Source of the DNA: Blautia glucerasea
GTDB lineage: Bacteria; Bacillota; Clostridia; Lachnospirales; Lachnospiraceae
NCBI RefSeq assembly: GCF_020537505.1
Contig: NZ_JAJBMO010000019.1
Span: 15,365 to 79,364 of the forward strand
Length of the DNA stretch: 64,000 nucleotides
Reading direction: 5' to 3'
In this document: positions 63,181 to 64,000 of the stretch, piece after piece
Position numbering within the stretch: the first letter of the stretch is position 1
How the letters are laid out: each line of letters starts with the position of its first letter
Notes under the pieces: model-generated
The model's input: the letters and a program-made list of their open reading frames with translations, nothing else
Database searches by the model: none
What the model was told of the DNA's origin: nothing
Made by a program: the position numbers and the translations under genes

Positions 63181-63660
63181 GGCTGGTGCGCATTATATAG
63201 CGCACCACGAAATTGCAAGAAAAGCAGCGGAACAGGGGGCTGTATTATTAAAAAATGAGGATGGCATTCTTCCGTTAGAACGGGACAGGAAGATTACTGT
63301 AATTGGAGCAATGGCGAAGAATATACGTTATCAGGGCGCAGGCTCCAGTCATATTAATCCCCAAAAACTGAGCCAGCCAATAGATTATCTGCCGAACGCT
63401 GTCTTCGCAATGGGATGCGATGAGCGTGGCGATACGGATGAAGCCATGATAAAAGAAGCTGTAAAAGCAGCAGAAAATGCAGCTGCAGCCGTGGTTTTTG
63501 CTGGACTTCCAGATCGTTTTGAATCGGAAGGTTTTAACAGGAATCATATGAAACTGCCCCAGGGACATCTTCGAATGCTTGAAGAAGTATCACGTGCAAA
63601 TAAAAATACAATTGTGGTATTACTGTCCGGATGTGTGGTCGAATGTACTTGGGCATTTTC
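63181..63660 (+). pseudogene. Glycoside hydrolase family 3 fragment
   Basis: The open frame gives HHEIARKAAEQGAVLLKNED, LPLERDRKITVIGAMAKN, YQGAGSSHINP and NTIVVLLSGCVVE, the GH3 C-terminal domain. The N-terminal catalytic domain is missing, there is no start codon in a proper context, and the family match is lost after about 63655. It was once a beta-glucosidase-type gene divergent from the AraC regulator. Confidence 0.8.
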
Positions 63661-64000
63661 TCCGCGGGATTGGAAGAATGATCAGAGGAGAATAAACAGC
63701 AGGTGCAAGATGCAATCTTTATGGACACGAGCTTTTATCTGGCTCTATGAAAAAACAACCAGAGTTTGAGCAGTTCCTTTCACTTTGGATGGAATACCTG
63801 GGAACACAAAGCGGCATTGGTGCAAAAATACTTTTATTAAAAATATCATATCGATGAAAAGGAATATGAAAGACTGATCACCTCCCAATGTAAAAGATTT
63901 TATAAAAAGTGCTTGACGATTCCTTGCGGCAGTGGTATTATAAGTAAGCTGTCGCAAGGAATTGCTTCTGAAATACTGAAAAATAAAATAGTTTTCAGAA
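63661..64000 (+). pseudogene. Degenerate coding remnant running off window
   Basis: One plus-strand frame reads EENKQQVQDAIFMDTSFYLA, a stop (TGA), WNTWEHKAALVQKYFY, a second stop (TAA), then KYHIDEKEYERLITSQCKRF to the window edge. The regular coding-like composition broken by two stops suggests a decayed gene. I cannot name the family. Confidence 0.4.

Overview
The window looks like chromosomal DNA from an anaerobic gut Firmicute of the family Lachnospiraceae; a Blautia-like genus is my best guess. The evidence is the gene content: a single-chain pyruvate:ferredoxin oxidoreductase, a GGGtGRT/NifU-like pair, PduL, a selenocysteine-containing SelD, an FNT transporter, BspA-type leucine-rich surface proteins and GGAGG-type ribosome binding sites. 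I saw no rRNA, tRNA or CRISPR array.

Layout. 1-4015: a partial cell-wall-binding-repeat protein, a zinc-dependent phospholipase C-like protein and an exported NlpC/P60 hydrolase. 4110-11301: PduL, then a co-directional five-gene cluster (leucine-rich repeat protein, VWA protein, MoxR-type AAA ATPase, membrane-anchored transglutaminase-like protein, polytopic protein with a long charged tail). 11457-14464: rfbA-rfbB-rfbD for dTDP-rhamnose, with no rfbC beside them. 14660-17796: a MerR-methyltransferase fusion, a DUF3825 protein and a one-pass membrane protein. 17944-22816: an ABC importer whose permease gene is split by a 3.3-kb serine-recombinase element. 22982-26332: flippase-like protein, PssA, Psd and QueH. 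26524-34144: argH, asd, selD (in-frame UGA plus SECIS-like hairpin), an FNT channel, topB and a hexapeptide-repeat protein. 34273-37025: TraX-like protein and the NifU-like/GGGtGRT operon. 37306-41443: secreted proteins, some AT-rich, plus ybaK. 41543-48423: an ABC-F protein, aroK, an Rrf2 regulator and pyruvate:ferredoxin oxidoreductase. 48748-55690: a frameshifted exported protein, a DUF4428 protein, a three-gene two-component system containing a pseudokinase, and two small exported or membrane proteins. 55775-58559: folE-HD-folP-folBK. 59043-64000: aminopeptidase P, a PH-domain protein, a secreted serpin, and a decayed end where AraC and GH3 pseudogene fragments abut.

The most notable structure is the 18042-21362 element. 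Removing it and joining the flanks at a shared GCT rebuilds one uninterrupted permease frame of 264 codons with the expected last membrane helix, so both ends can be placed almost to the base. Two families of short dispersed repeats also recur: a GTTAC...GTAAC palindrome of about 27 bp, and an 85-bp-class element with inverted ends that supplies the stop codon of one gene. Conserved multi-gene units with no clear function are the MoxR/VWA/transglutaminase cluster and the NifU-like/GGGtGRT pair.
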